The notes under the pieces are model-generated. The model ran no database searches and was not told the origin of the DNA. It saw nothing but the letters and a program-made list of their open reading frames with translations. A stretch of 64,000 nucleotides of DNA from Adlercreutzia agrestimuris (GTDB taxonomy: Bacteria; Actinomycetota; Coriobacteriia; Coriobacteriales; Eggerthellaceae): the NCBI RefSeq assembly GCF_943193125.1, contig NZ_CALPCX010000001.1:620001-684000 (forward strand). Direction: 5' to 3'. Shown here one piece after another: positions 41,467 through 48,810 of the stretch. Position 1 is the first letter of the stretch, and each line of letters opens with the position of its first letter. Both the position numbers and the translations under genes were made by a program.

Positions 41467-42027
41467 ATGAAGATTACCAAACGCCTGACCCATGTTCGCG
41501 AAGAGCTGAATTTTGAACCAGCGCAAAGCGAAGAGCAACTTGCAGCAACTTTTAAGGCTGCTGGAGTGCAAGGATTTGCAGCAGAGCTGGACATTATGGA
41601 GCGAACAGAGAACCACGTACAAATGATGGAACTTGATTCGTTCCTTGGGTTCGTAAAGGCAACAGGTCTTAATGCGGTAACGTATGACGTAACGTACTTC
41701 CCGCATGCAGATCAAGCCGAAGTTGACTATCAAATTCGTCAGCTTGCTCGTGATCTGGAGATCAGCCCTGAAGTTATCAAAGAGGTATGTGCAAGCGAGA
41801 TTAACGAGTATGTTCGTCTTGACGCTGAGCGTGATGTATCGTTGCCCGTACATAGTATTGTAGAGGCATATTATGGAGGTACCGCCTTTGCATGGTATGG
41901 CATCAACGAGTATCCGCGTTTGAAGCGAATCTTGCTTGAAAAGCTTGTACAAGGTGGCAAGAAGGCTGAAAAAGAGTTTATTGATAAAGCAAGTAAGGCC
42001 CAAGTAGAATATATGGGTGACTTCTAG
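41467..42027 (+). CDS. Conserved-looking cytoplasmic protein of unknown function
   Basis: The ATG at 41467 follows AGAGGAAG; a TTG nine bases upstream is also in frame. The 186 residues are soluble, mildly acidic and mainly helical at the C-terminus, with a β-rich middle (LGFVKATGLNAVTYDVTYF) and conserved-looking aromatic residues in VEAYYGGTAFAWYGINEYPRLKR. I do not recognise a family. It lies between two transporter genes in the amidinotransferase locus and is followed by a strong terminator. A longer ORF exists on the opposite strand, but its composition is unlike a real protein and this frame has a ribosome site and terminator. Confidence 0.7.
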   Translation: MKITKRLTHVREELNFEPAQSEEQLAATFKAAGVQGFAAELDIMERTENHVQMMELDSFLGFVKATGLNAVTYDVTYFPHADQAEVDYQIRQLARDLEISPEVIKEVCASEINEYVRLDAERDVSLPVHSIVEAYYGGTAFAWYGINEYPRLKRILLEKLVQGGKKAEKEFIDKASKAQVEYMGDF

Positions 42028-42035
42028 GAGCTTTG

Positions 42036-42069
42036 AACCCGCATCGGTGTTATGCCGGTGCGGGTTTTT
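42036..42069 (+). terminator. Terminator after the 186-aa protein gene
   Basis: AACCCGCATCGG (42036-42047) pairs with 42055-42066 with one wobble, followed by a T-run to 42069. It lies nine bases after the stop codon. Confidence 0.9.
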
Positions 42070-42212
42070 CTTGCTACCACAGAGACGTGAAGAAATTGTT
42101 TCATGTCCCTGCACTAGTCGCGCTATGTATTTGCGTATAATGAAAAAACATTGCGCCGCACTGGTGTATACCAAATGAATATTTCGGGACTTCAGGTAAG
42201 GAGGGTTGAGGT

Positions 42213-42293
42213 ATGAGAGTGATGCTCGCAGAGCCATCAACTTATGAAGCAGACGAAGCAGTTCATTTCTTAGGGGATTATCATGAAAGCTAA
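42213..42293 (+). CDS. 26-residue ORF overlapping the MHS transporter start
   Basis: TAAGGAGGG (42197-42205) gives a near-ideal ribosome site for the ATG at 42213. The ORF encodes MRVMLAEPSTYEADEAVHF and seven more residues (LGDYHES) and stops at a TAA (42291-42293), inside the transporter gene that begins at 42283. Its EPxxYxxAxxxxxxL pattern recalls the start of SepF-like domains, but it is far too short to be one. A coupled leader ORF is the simplest reading. A TATAAT at 42136-42141 may drive the pair. Confidence 0.45.
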   Translation: MRVMLAEPSTYEADEAVHFLGDYHES

Positions 42294-43590
42294 TCATGAC
42301 AGTGAGGCGAATGCAACAATTCGCCGTGTTGCCGTATCTTCGTTCTTAGGCAACTTTATTGAGTGGTTTGACTATGCCACGTATTCGTACTTCGCAATTG
42401 TTATCGCCGCGGTTTTCTTTCCCGGTGAAAACGAAACGCTTGCTTTGATGCAGACGTTCGCAATCTTTGCTCTTTCGTTTTTGCTGCGTCCTATTGGCGC
42501 CATTTTCTGGGGCAGCATGGGTGACAAGAAGGGCCGCAAATGGGCACTTTCTACCTCTATTTTCTTGATGACAGGCGCCACTTTCTGTATCGGTCTTTTG
42601 CCAGGATATCTTGCTATCGGCTTGGCAGCTCCCGCTTTATTGCTTGTTCTTCGTATGATTCAGGGCTTCTCAGCTGCTGGAGAGTATGCAGGTGCAGCAA
42701 CATTTTTGGCTGAATATGCGCCAGCTGACAAGCGTGGTTTGTATTGCTCGCTCGTGCCGGCTTCAACGGCAACGGGTCTTTTGGTAGGTTCTACTTTTGC
42801 AACGGTTATGTATATGGTGCTTCCAGATGCTGCAGTAAATGATTGGGGTTGGCGTATCCCGTTCTTGCTTGCAGGTCCGCTTGGTTTAGTTGCGCATTAT
42901 ATCCGTACCAAATTGGAAGACTCGCCAACATATCAGCAGATGCAAGCCGATATGGGCAAGCAAGACGACTCGAATCATCCCATTCGCGACCTCTTTAAGC
43001 ATCACCTGAAGGTGCTCATCATCTCGTTTGGTGCTTGCATGCTGAATGCGGTTGGCTTCTATGTTGTTCTTACTTACCTTCCGGTTTATTTGGAAACAAC
43101 AGTTGGCATGGATCCTGGTGAGTCTTCGCTCATCACAACAATTTGCTTGATTGCATACATCGGGTTCATCTTTATTTCCGGTCATCTTTCGGATACCTTT
43201 GGCCGCAAGAAGATGCTCATCATTGCATGTGTCGGCTTTATTGTGGTGACTGTACCTGCCTTTATGCTGCTCAATACGATGCAGTTTGTTACGGTATTGC
43301 TGGTAGAGTTGGTAATGTGTCTGCTGTTGACCATCAACGACGGTACGCTTTCTAGTTATCTGACTGAAACGTTCCCAACAGCAGTTCGCTATACCGGTTT
43401 TGCCCTTTCGTTTAACTTGGCAAATGCATTGTTTGGCGGTTCAGCTTCGTTTATCTCAACGTGGTTGATTGACGTTACGCAAAACAACCTTGCTCCGGCA
43501 TGGTACATGGTAGGCATTTCGGTTATTGCTCTGATTGCAATGATTGCTTCGCACGAGCATACAGGCAAGGAATTGTCTGACGTCGAATAA
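42283..43590 (+). CDS. MHS-family MFS transporter (ProP/ShiA-like)
   Basis: The 435 residues have twelve predicted spans and the metabolite:H+ symporter signature: SSFLGNFIEWFDYATYSYFA in span 1, the GSMGDKKGRKWAL loop between spans 2 and 3, and MIQGFSAAGEYAGAATFLAEYAP in spans 4-5, then a second GHLSDTFGRKKM loop. Members import betaine, proline, α-ketoglutarate, shikimate or related organic acids with protons. Given the neighbours, uptake of an amine acceptor or of a betaine-like compound is possible. AGGGGATTATC precedes the ATG. It shares 11 bases with the upstream short ORF. Confidence 0.88.
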   Translation: MKANHDSEANATIRRVAVSSFLGNFIEWFDYATYSYFAIVIAAVFFPGENETLALMQTFAIFALSFLLRPIGAIFWGSMGDKKGRKWALSTSIFLMTGATFCIGLLPGYLAIGLAAPALLLVLRMIQGFSAAGEYAGAATFLAEYAPADKRGLYCSLVPASTATGLLVGSTFATVMYMVLPDAAVNDWGWRIPFLLAGPLGLVAHYIRTKLEDSPTYQQMQADMGKQDDSNHPIRDLFKHHLKVLIISFGACMLNAVGFYVVLTYLPVYLETTVGMDPGESSLITTICLIAYIGFIFISGHLSDTFGRKKMLIIACVGFIVVTVPAFMLLNTMQFVTVLLVELVMCLLLTINDGTLSSYLTETFPTAVRYTGFALSFNLANALFGGSASFISTWLIDVTQNNLAPAWYMVGISVIALIAMIASHEHTGKELSDVE

Positions 43591-43672
43591 CTCCAAGGTA
43601 GCCTTGTTAATGTGCACAACGAAACTGTCTACTTTTGTGTTGAAAGATGACTGAATAGGTTCTCGCTGTGTG

Positions 43673-43678
43673 TATAAT
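43673..43678 (+). promoter_or_regulatory. -10 element of a short transcript before the TetR gene
   Basis: A perfect TATAAT lies 66 bases before a strong terminator (43744-43776) and 147 bases before the TetR ATG. Transcripts starting near 43685 would end after about 90 bases unless they read through, so this could be a small RNA or an attenuated leader. Confidence 0.45.
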
Positions 43679-43743
43679 ATGGGTGTCGGCTTTTATAAGC
43701 TGGGTACGTGAGTTATAAGTTGACATTATGATTTTCGTGCTGC

Positions 43744-43776
43744 AAGCGCCGTTCGAAAATTCGAACGGCGCTTTTT
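43744..43776 (+). terminator. Strong terminator 150 bases past the MHS gene
   Basis: A perfect 14-base stem (43744-43757 with 43760-43773) with a two-base loop, followed by T residues to 43776. It can end MHS read-through and also any transcript that starts at the TATAAT at 43673. Confidence 0.88.
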
Positions 43777-43824
43777 ATTATTCGACTAAGGCTCAGATTA
43801 TTGCTGAAAGAAGGGAGTGTCCGT

Positions 43825-44436
43825 ATGACAGAAACATCACAGACTCCCAAATCACTCAAAGCGCAAATTACCAGAACGTCGCTTGTATTAGCTGCGGCGG
43901 CACTCTTGCGCGAGCAGGGTCCAAAAGCAGTTACCTATCGAAAGGTTGCCCAATGGGCAGGGGCGGCGTCGTCTTCAGTTGGGTACTATTTTGATTCGGT
44001 GACACAGCTGCTCCATGAAGCTGGTCGCTACAACATTCAACTATGGGCAGAACGCGCCGAGAAAGTTGCAGCCACCGCTGAAGCGCTTCCTCCTGAGGCT
44101 TGCAGAGAGCGTGTGGTAGAACTTTTGATTAAAGCATGTCTCCCAGATGCAACAGTGACTCCTTCAGCTCACTATGCACAGCTTATCGCTGCAGCAGAAT
44201 CAAGCGTTGTAACAGAGGCCTATCAAAAGGGGAGAGTCTCCTTAGATGCTGCTATAGATCGTATTCTGCATTGTGCAGGAATTACTAATATGCCTCCGCG
44301 TATGGTGGGCACTATTGTTGACGGCGCTGCTGTGGCGGCAATTTCTGAAGGATATGATGTCATAGAGTTTGCGACACAGCTTTTACAAGAGGCGCTTTGT
44401 GTATATCAGCAGGCTGCAGAAGCAGAGGACGCATAA
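43825..44436 (+). CDS. TetR-family transcriptional regulator
   Basis: The ATG at 43825 follows AAGGGAG; an in-frame upstream TTG is less likely. The 203 residues have a TetR_N helix-turn-helix near residues 15-60 (ITRTSLVLAAAALLREQGPKAVTYRKVAQWAGAASSSVGYYFDSVTQLL), with the GYYF element typical of the recognition helix. The helical C-terminal domain (about 65-200) would bind an inducer. Its position at the end of the amidinotransferase/transporter cluster suggests it controls that locus; candidate operators are the palindromes at 40203-40228 and 38609-38626. A bidirectional terminator follows, then the IS element. Confidence 0.85.
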   Translation: MTETSQTPKSLKAQITRTSLVLAAAALLREQGPKAVTYRKVAQWAGAASSSVGYYFDSVTQLLHEAGRYNIQLWAERAEKVAATAEALPPEACRERVVELLIKACLPDATVTPSAHYAQLIAAAESSVVTEAYQKGRVSLDAAIDRILHCAGITNMPPRMVGTIVDGAAVAAISEGYDVIEFATQLLQEALCVYQQAAEAEDA

Positions 44437-44464
44437 GGTACGCTTTCTAAAAATAGTAATAATC

Positions 44465-44502
44465 AAAAAACGTGCGCGGCAATTATGTCGCGCACGTTTT
44501 TT
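44465..44502. terminator. Bidirectional terminator between the TetR gene and the IS element
   Basis: AAAAAACGTGCGCG (44465-44478) pairs perfectly with 44489-44502, giving T-runs on both strands. It ends eight bases outside the IS left end, so it belongs to the pre-insertion sequence. Confidence 0.9.
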
Positions 44503-44510
44503 GGGTTATA

Positions 44511-45739
44511 GGACAAAAAGTGTGTCTGGAGGCTACTCTGTCGAATAGGGATAGACAGTCTTGTGATGAAGCTCTTCCCAGACCAATCCCTCTCCCCACC
44601 GAGGTGCTCCGCTATCCGGTTTTTGTGGAGTGCCATATATTTCGTAAAGCAGATCTATGTCATCGTCTGTCGGCATCTCTTTTAGTATTTCTGATGCCGA
44701 CAGACGGTTCTCTGTCTTCATATAGCACCACCAAAACACAGCTTTGATCCTTCTTGTCAAAGACATTCCGCGATGATTTCTAAGAAGAGATCTAAGGGGT
44801 GCGTTTACACCGCCTTCAATACGGTTATTGGTTTTTGGCAGTGATCCTTCTAGACAAAGTTTGGGATCAAGATAGGTAAAGAGGGTTCCTTGGTTGCTTA
44901 AGGTCACAAGGGAAGACCTCGCTTTTCTGAGACGCTCATGGGTATATACGAACCTTCCTTCGATATAGCTTTTCTCTTCTAGAAAGTCACTCCAAAACGA
45001 ACACCACTGCCCAAAACGTTCAACCCACCAGTCGACCTGAGCCAAGGTGTCTAGATGCATGAGCTCTTTGGCAAGACCGTAAAGCTCCGCTCCTGCAAGC
45101 AGATTGGGACGTGATGTTGTATAGCGCTTCACTTGAGAAAACGCATGGAACAGACATCTCTGGATGCGCGTGTTAGGCCAAATGTGTCGGCACGCCTTTG
45201 CAAAACCGCTCCCTCCATCAGTGACAACAACCTCAGGTGGAGCGATATAAGACATCAAAGCTTCCCAGGCATGCGATGTCTCTGCCCGACACAGATACCA
45301 AGACAAGACATGTTCATCGCTGCAGGCAATAAGCACACAAACGTTTTTAGCCAGATATATCCCATCCACATAGACAACGCGATGTACCTCCCCTGTGCAG
45401 GAGGGCATAGGCCATATATCCCAAAACTTAGAGGTGCGACGTCTGAAGGTACGCCCGCAGCCAGGCATATCCATTTGGGTGTCTTTTGACATAAGCCATG
45501 ACAAGAAGGCGGATAGATCCCGCTCATCGGTGTTTATGGAGTGGGTTGTCGAAGATCCACAAACAAGACAGCGCCACCTTTGTCTACCTGATTTGGTCTT
45601 GCCATTTCTTTTCATGGAGCCGCCACATACAGGACAGGTTTTGCTCTTCATATCGAAACCCTTCAAAATTGGGAACTTTTTTCCAATTTATCAGGGTCTG
45701 ATCAGGTGTAACCGTAATTATCGGACACACTTTTTGTCC
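44511..45739 (-). mobile_element. IS1249-type insertion sequence (IS256 group)
   Basis: The element is about 1.23 kb with one transposase gene. Its 18-base ends are GGACAAAAAGTGTGTCTG (44511-44528) and the inverted copy at 45722-45739, identical at 17 positions. The bases just outside (GGGTTATA on the left, GAGTGAAA on the right) are not a target duplication, which the IS256 group normally makes (8-9 bases). A second right-end-like copy lies 88 bases further at 45810-45827. It splits the amidinotransferase locus from arginine deiminase. Confidence 0.8.
44533..45651 (-). CDS. IS1249-family transposase
   Basis: The start at 45651 follows GAAGGG; the in-frame ATG at 45666 is less likely. The 372 residues begin with a zinc ribbon (KTCPVCGGSMKRNGKTKSGRQ...CLVCGSSTTHSI) that should bind the ends. 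The DDE catalytic core shows VVYVDGIYL (first Asp), VVTDGGSGFAKACRHIWP (second Asp) and KTNNRIEGGVNAPLRSLL (Glu), with the C-terminal RIKAVFWWCYMKTENR typical of IS1249 proteins. The frame is intact from start to stop, so the enzyme could be active. It ends just inside the left inverted repeat. Confidence 0.88.
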   Translation of the reverse strand: MKSKTCPVCGGSMKRNGKTKSGRQRWRCLVCGSSTTHSINTDERDLSAFLSWLMSKDTQMDMPGCGRTFRRRTSKFWDIWPMPSCTGEVHRVVYVDGIYLAKNVCVLIACSDEHVLSWYLCRAETSHAWEALMSYIAPPEVVVTDGGSGFAKACRHIWPNTRIQRCLFHAFSQVKRYTTSRPNLLAGAELYGLAKELMHLDTLAQVDWWVERFGQWCSFWSDFLEEKSYIEGRFVYTHERLRKARSSLVTLSNQGTLFTYLDPKLCLEGSLPKTNNRIEGGVNAPLRSLLRNHRGMSLTRRIKAVFWWCYMKTENRLSASEILKEMPTDDDIDLLYEIYGTPQKPDSGAPRWGEGLVWEELHHKTVYPYSTE

Positions 45740-45827
45740 GAGTGAAAATCTCGATTATTTTGACTTTTTATAAGAAAATCGGGTGTTGACCTGCGCCAAC
45801 ACCCGATTTCAGACACACTTTTTGTTC
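45740..45827. repeat. Extra IS end and hairpin next to the IS element
   Basis: An 18-base segment at 45810-45827 matches the left IS end at 17 positions in inverted orientation, and so looks like a second right end. Between the two right ends lies a perfect 13-base hairpin (45776-45788 with 45797-45809). The pattern could come from a nested or partial insertion, or from a deletion that shifted the boundary. Confidence 0.6.
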
Positions 45828-46018
45828 ACCCTAAAGGAATCTTCTGTACTCGCCAAAATAGAGAAGCTCTCAGAGTGAGAAGAAAAGCTGTTCGCCAAAA
45901 CACCTTTTCAAGCATTTCTAAGTTCACTAAACTCTCGTTCGCCAAAATGGGGCTTAGTAAACTTAGACTCAAACACTTCGGTTGATCAAGATTGTCAATG
46001 ATCAGAAATGTATTTCAA
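45828..46018. repeat. Spaced TCGCCAAAA repeats and an inverted repeat
   Basis: CGCCAAAA occurs at 45851, 45893 and 45940, spaced 42 and 47 bases. An imperfect 13-base inverted repeat (45918-45930 with 45954-45966) spans the last copy. No gene is visible. The same CGCCAAA word begins the long inverted repeat at 16405. Confidence 0.45.
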
Positions 46019-46083
46019 AACTCCATCGCAGGTATGTAACTACAATGACCGTTGGAGTAGTGCATACCTGCGAATTTGGAGTT
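46019..46083 (-). terminator. Terminator of arginine deiminase
   Basis: CGCAGGTATG (46027-46036) pairs with 46063-46072, extended by AACTCCA (46019-46025) with TGGAGTT (46077-46083) across a small bulge, and by a smaller pairing in the loop. On the minus strand TTTTG follows. It lies 24 bases past the arcA stop. Confidence 0.7.
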
Positions 46084-46106
46084 AAGAACAAATTTCAGAA
46101 CTAAGA

Positions 46107-47327
46107 TTAGTCCTCACGCCAGATCGGCATGCTCATGCAGCGTGGGCCACCACGACCGCGTGAGAGTTCAGCTGAAGGCATCTCAAGTACGTTGAGACCC
46201 TTCTCACGAAGTACTTCGTTGGTAACGTCGTTGCGCTCATACACAACGATGGTGCCAGGACGCAAGCACAGGGTGTTAGAACCGTCGTTCCACTGCTCAC
46301 GAGCAGCAGCAATACGATCGCCGCCACCGCAAGGAATGAGCTCAACGGGGCAACCCACATACTCTTCCAAGATGTGCTCAAGCGGCTCATTGCGCTCGCG
46401 AACCTTCAAGCCTTGGTTACCATCAGAGGTAACTTCAAAGACCGTCAGCGGGCCCATGATGCCAGGATGCACGGTGAACTTATCGGTATCAATTTGGGTA
46501 AATACCGTGTCCAGGTGCATGAATGCACGAGAGTTCGGGATGTTGAATGCAAGGATCGTCTCAATAGTTGAGGTCGGATCGTTGAACACGTTGTGTGCGA
46601 GTTGGTCAATTGCATCGGGCTCGGTGCGCTGAGAAATGCCGACAGCTAAGACCTTATCATTGATGTTTAAGATGTCGCCACCCTCAATGTGGAAGGTGTT
46701 GTAGCGGCTGTAGTACAGCGGCACATCTTTGTAATCAGGATGATACTTAAACACGTACTCGCCATAGATGGTCTCGCGGTTACGTGTCTCTGAATACATA
46801 TGGTTCAAAGAAACGCCGTTACCAATCATTGCAAACGGGTCACGAGTAAAGTAGAGGTTCGGCATCGGTGCGCACACCAATTTGCACGTATCAGATACCA
46901 AATCAACCAAAGAGTCAGATTTGTTGACATGCAGCTCTTGAAGATTGATGCCAGCCATGGTCTTTAAGACCAACTCTTTAGGATCGGGATAGTTCTCTTC
47001 CAAGTAGTCATGGATGATCTTCTTGTAACGCTCGGTACGAATACCAGCTTCTTCGATCCACTGATAAACAAACTGTTCACGCAGATCTTTAGATGAAGCT
47101 ACGACTTCCGCTACGAGGTCCTCAAGATAAACCACTTCCACGCCCTCAGAGCGAAGAATCTCGGCGAAGCGATCATGCTCTGCCTGAGCGACACGCAAAA
47201 ATGGAATGTCATCGAAGAGCAATTCTTCAAGCGTGTCGGGAGTGAGGTTTAAAAGCTCGTCGCCGGGGCGGTGGAGCAAGACCCTCTTAAGAGGCTTGAT
47301 CTCGCTCTTGACGTTCACGCCAGCCAT
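46107..47327 (-). CDS. arcA: Arginine deiminase
   Basis: The 406-residue protein has the ADI signature: EIKPLKRVLLHRPGDELLNLTP, FDDIPFLRVAQAEHDRF, PNLYFTRDPFAMIGNGVSLNHMY, FHIEGGDILNINDKVLAVGIS with the catalytic His, and the C-terminal SRGRGGPRCMSMPIWRED with Cys397. It converts arginine to citrulline and ammonia, the first step of the ATP-yielding ADI pathway. I chose the ATG at 47327 because AAGGAGGG lies seven bases upstream; a TTG two codons earlier is also in frame. arcB, arcC and the arcD antiporter are not beside it, so the pathway is dispersed. An 18-base hairpin sits just upstream of the ribosome site. Codon bias is high, as in a major catabolic enzyme. Confidence 0.97.
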   Translation of the reverse strand: MAGVNVKSEIKPLKRVLLHRPGDELLNLTPDTLEELLFDDIPFLRVAQAEHDRFAEILRSEGVEVVYLEDLVAEVVASSKDLREQFVYQWIEEAGIRTERYKKIIHDYLEENYPDPKELVLKTMAGINLQELHVNKSDSLVDLVSDTCKLVCAPMPNLYFTRDPFAMIGNGVSLNHMYSETRNRETIYGEYVFKYHPDYKDVPLYYSRYNTFHIEGGDILNINDKVLAVGISQRTEPDAIDQLAHNVFNDPTSTIETILAFNIPNSRAFMHLDTVFTQIDTDKFTVHPGIMGPLTVFEVTSDGNQGLKVRERNEPLEHILEEYVGCPVELIPCGGGDRIAAAREQWNDGSNTLCLRPGTIVVYERNDVTNEVLREKGLNVLEMPSAELSRGRGGPRCMSMPIWRED

Positions 47328-47844
47328 AAGCAACCCTCCTTCTGTAGTGATCCTAATCCCTTAGGATTGCTTCATTCGAAGCAACAATGTAATACATGTT
47401 GCAGATACTGAGTTCTGCAAAGCTGATAGGTACACCATGAACCTTCACACTGCAAAAACAAAGATGTAAGGCGGGTGTATTAGTAGGTGCAATGTGTATC
47501 TAGTACCATATTGTTACCCAATAAACCCGCAATAAACGCCAGGTAAGAGCCTTGTTCAAGACCTGAAATGTGATTGTTTATGAAATGTAAAACTAACTAA
47601 AAAGCTTTACATTGAAGCTCTCACTATGCTTTGCAAAGTTGCTAAATGCTGAAAAATTGTTACTGCAAAGGTTGTGAATTAGGTATTGTTTAGCGTGAGT
47701 TAACGTAAGAAGATATGTTTCATTGCGTTATTATGGAACCGCAACGATATGTGTCTTGATGTCTGATATGCATTTCGTCAAAAGACTGCAACAAAGCTTG
47801 CTATTATTTGGTTGCCAAACGAGTTACCAGGGAGGTATCACGCA
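47328..47844. other. Divergent control region between arcA and a LuxR gene
   Basis: No gene is present in these ~515 bases. Features: a perfect hairpin ATCCTAA-tccc-TTAGGAT (47350-47367) in the arcA leader; an imperfect palindrome around 47381-47401 (CAACAATGTAATACATGTTG); and an AATGTAAA/TTTACATT inverted repeat (47584-47591, 47606-47613). The long AT-rich spacing suggests regulated transcription on both sides. Confidence 0.45.
47350..47367 (-). promoter_or_regulatory. Hairpin in the arcA leader, next to the ribosome site
   Basis: A 7-4-7 perfect inverted repeat ends about ten bases before the AAGGAGG of arcA. In mRNA it could affect ribosome access or stability. No known riboswitch consensus is seen. 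Confidence 0.4.
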
Positions 47845-48810
47845 GTGGGTTTAGTGCTCTTCTACTGGACGTTATTGGTGATGCTTTTTTCCATGGTTGC
47901 TTCAGCAACATGTCTTTCCTCTTATTTAGTTTCGCACAAAAAAACGTACCTGTATCTTTTTGTCGCGTTCCTCATGTACTTTCTTGACGTGTCCTTCGTC
48001 TTTCAGGATGAATACGCATTACACATTCTCTATATTGAATTCAATGGTGCGTATGCTGTTATTCGATCTCTTATATTGATTATTACTGGGTTAGGCGTTC
48101 TTGAGTCTTTCTGGCTCATGGTTTGTGATTATTTGCGCATTACCAATAAAAAGCTGCTGGTTATACCCGGCGTAGTTTTTGTAGCTGCAAGTCTTCTTCT
48201 GCTGTTTGGATTTCCTGATACCAGTGACAAATGGTTTTGCTTCTACACCACGCGAGCACTCTTCGCGCTGTGGATTATTGGCTTTGGGGCATTCGCCTAT
48301 TTTAATGAGTCATCTGAAGTTCTCAGAAACAGACTGTGGCGAAGAAAATGGATTGTCATTGGTATAGCAATTATGGTGTTTGGCATCGTGTTTGAAGATG
48401 CAATCTTCTTCTTGGTTCTAAAGACCGACACTATCCGTCTCGGGCCGCTGGTGCTCTCTTCAGAGCGCAATTATGTTGAGAATTACTTAATGCTCTGCAT
48501 TGGATTTATTGCCATTCGGGATTCTTATAAAACATTGTCGCTGCGTTTTGAGATGCCGCCAAGTGGAACGAGCGTTTTACAGGAACAAGAGATTGTTGAG
48601 GTTATGCCTCGTTATGCAAAACTCTATCAACTCTCTTCACGAGAGTGTGAAGTGCTTCATGAGATTTTGCTTGGGAAAGACAATCAAAATATTGCTTCGC
48701 AAAAGCAGCTTGCTTTAAGTACGGTAAAGGTGCATGTGCATAATATCTTGCAAAAAACGGGAAAGGCCAATCGTCAGGAAGTAATCCAAGATTTCTGGAG
48801 AACATCGTGA
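47845..48810 (+). CDS. Membrane LuxR-family regulator with about seven spans
   Basis: GGGAGG (47830-47835) lies nine bases before a GTG at 47845, which I take as the start; a TTG further upstream is in frame. Seven or so hydrophobic spans fill residues 5-235 (VLFYWTLLVMLFSMVASATC, LILIITGLGVLESFWLMV and others). The C-terminal LuxR domain is LSSRECEVLHEILLGKDNQNIASQKQLALSTVKVHVHNILQKTGK. It is shorter than the 12-span regulators elsewhere in the window and lacks the MFS-like repeat. Its stop overlaps the start of the SGNH hydrolase gene by four bases, so the two are translated together. It may sense a membrane-permeant or envelope signal. Confidence 0.85.
   Translation: MGLVLFYWTLLVMLFSMVASATCLSSYLVSHKKTYLYLFVAFLMYFLDVSFVFQDEYALHILYIEFNGAYAVIRSLILIITGLGVLESFWLMVCDYLRITNKKLLVIPGVVFVAASLLLLFGFPDTSDKWFCFYTTRALFALWIIGFGAFAYFNESSEVLRNRLWRRKWIVIGIAIMVFGIVFEDAIFFLVLKTDTIRLGPLVLSSERNYVENYLMLCIGFIAIRDSYKTLSLRFEMPPSGTSVLQEQEIVEVMPRYAKLYQLSSRECEVLHEILLGKDNQNIASQKQLALSTVKVHVHNILQKTGKANRQEVIQDFWRTS

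Noticed and set aside
41395..42297. 300-residue minus-strand ORF opposite the 186-aa protein gene
   Set aside because: Its composition is rich in Cys, His, Ser and Leu without domain logic and it has no ribosome site. The plus-strand gene has a ribosome site and an adjacent terminator.
45851..45966. CRISPR array
   Set aside because: Only an 8-9 base word repeats, with unequal spacing and no cas genes in the window.
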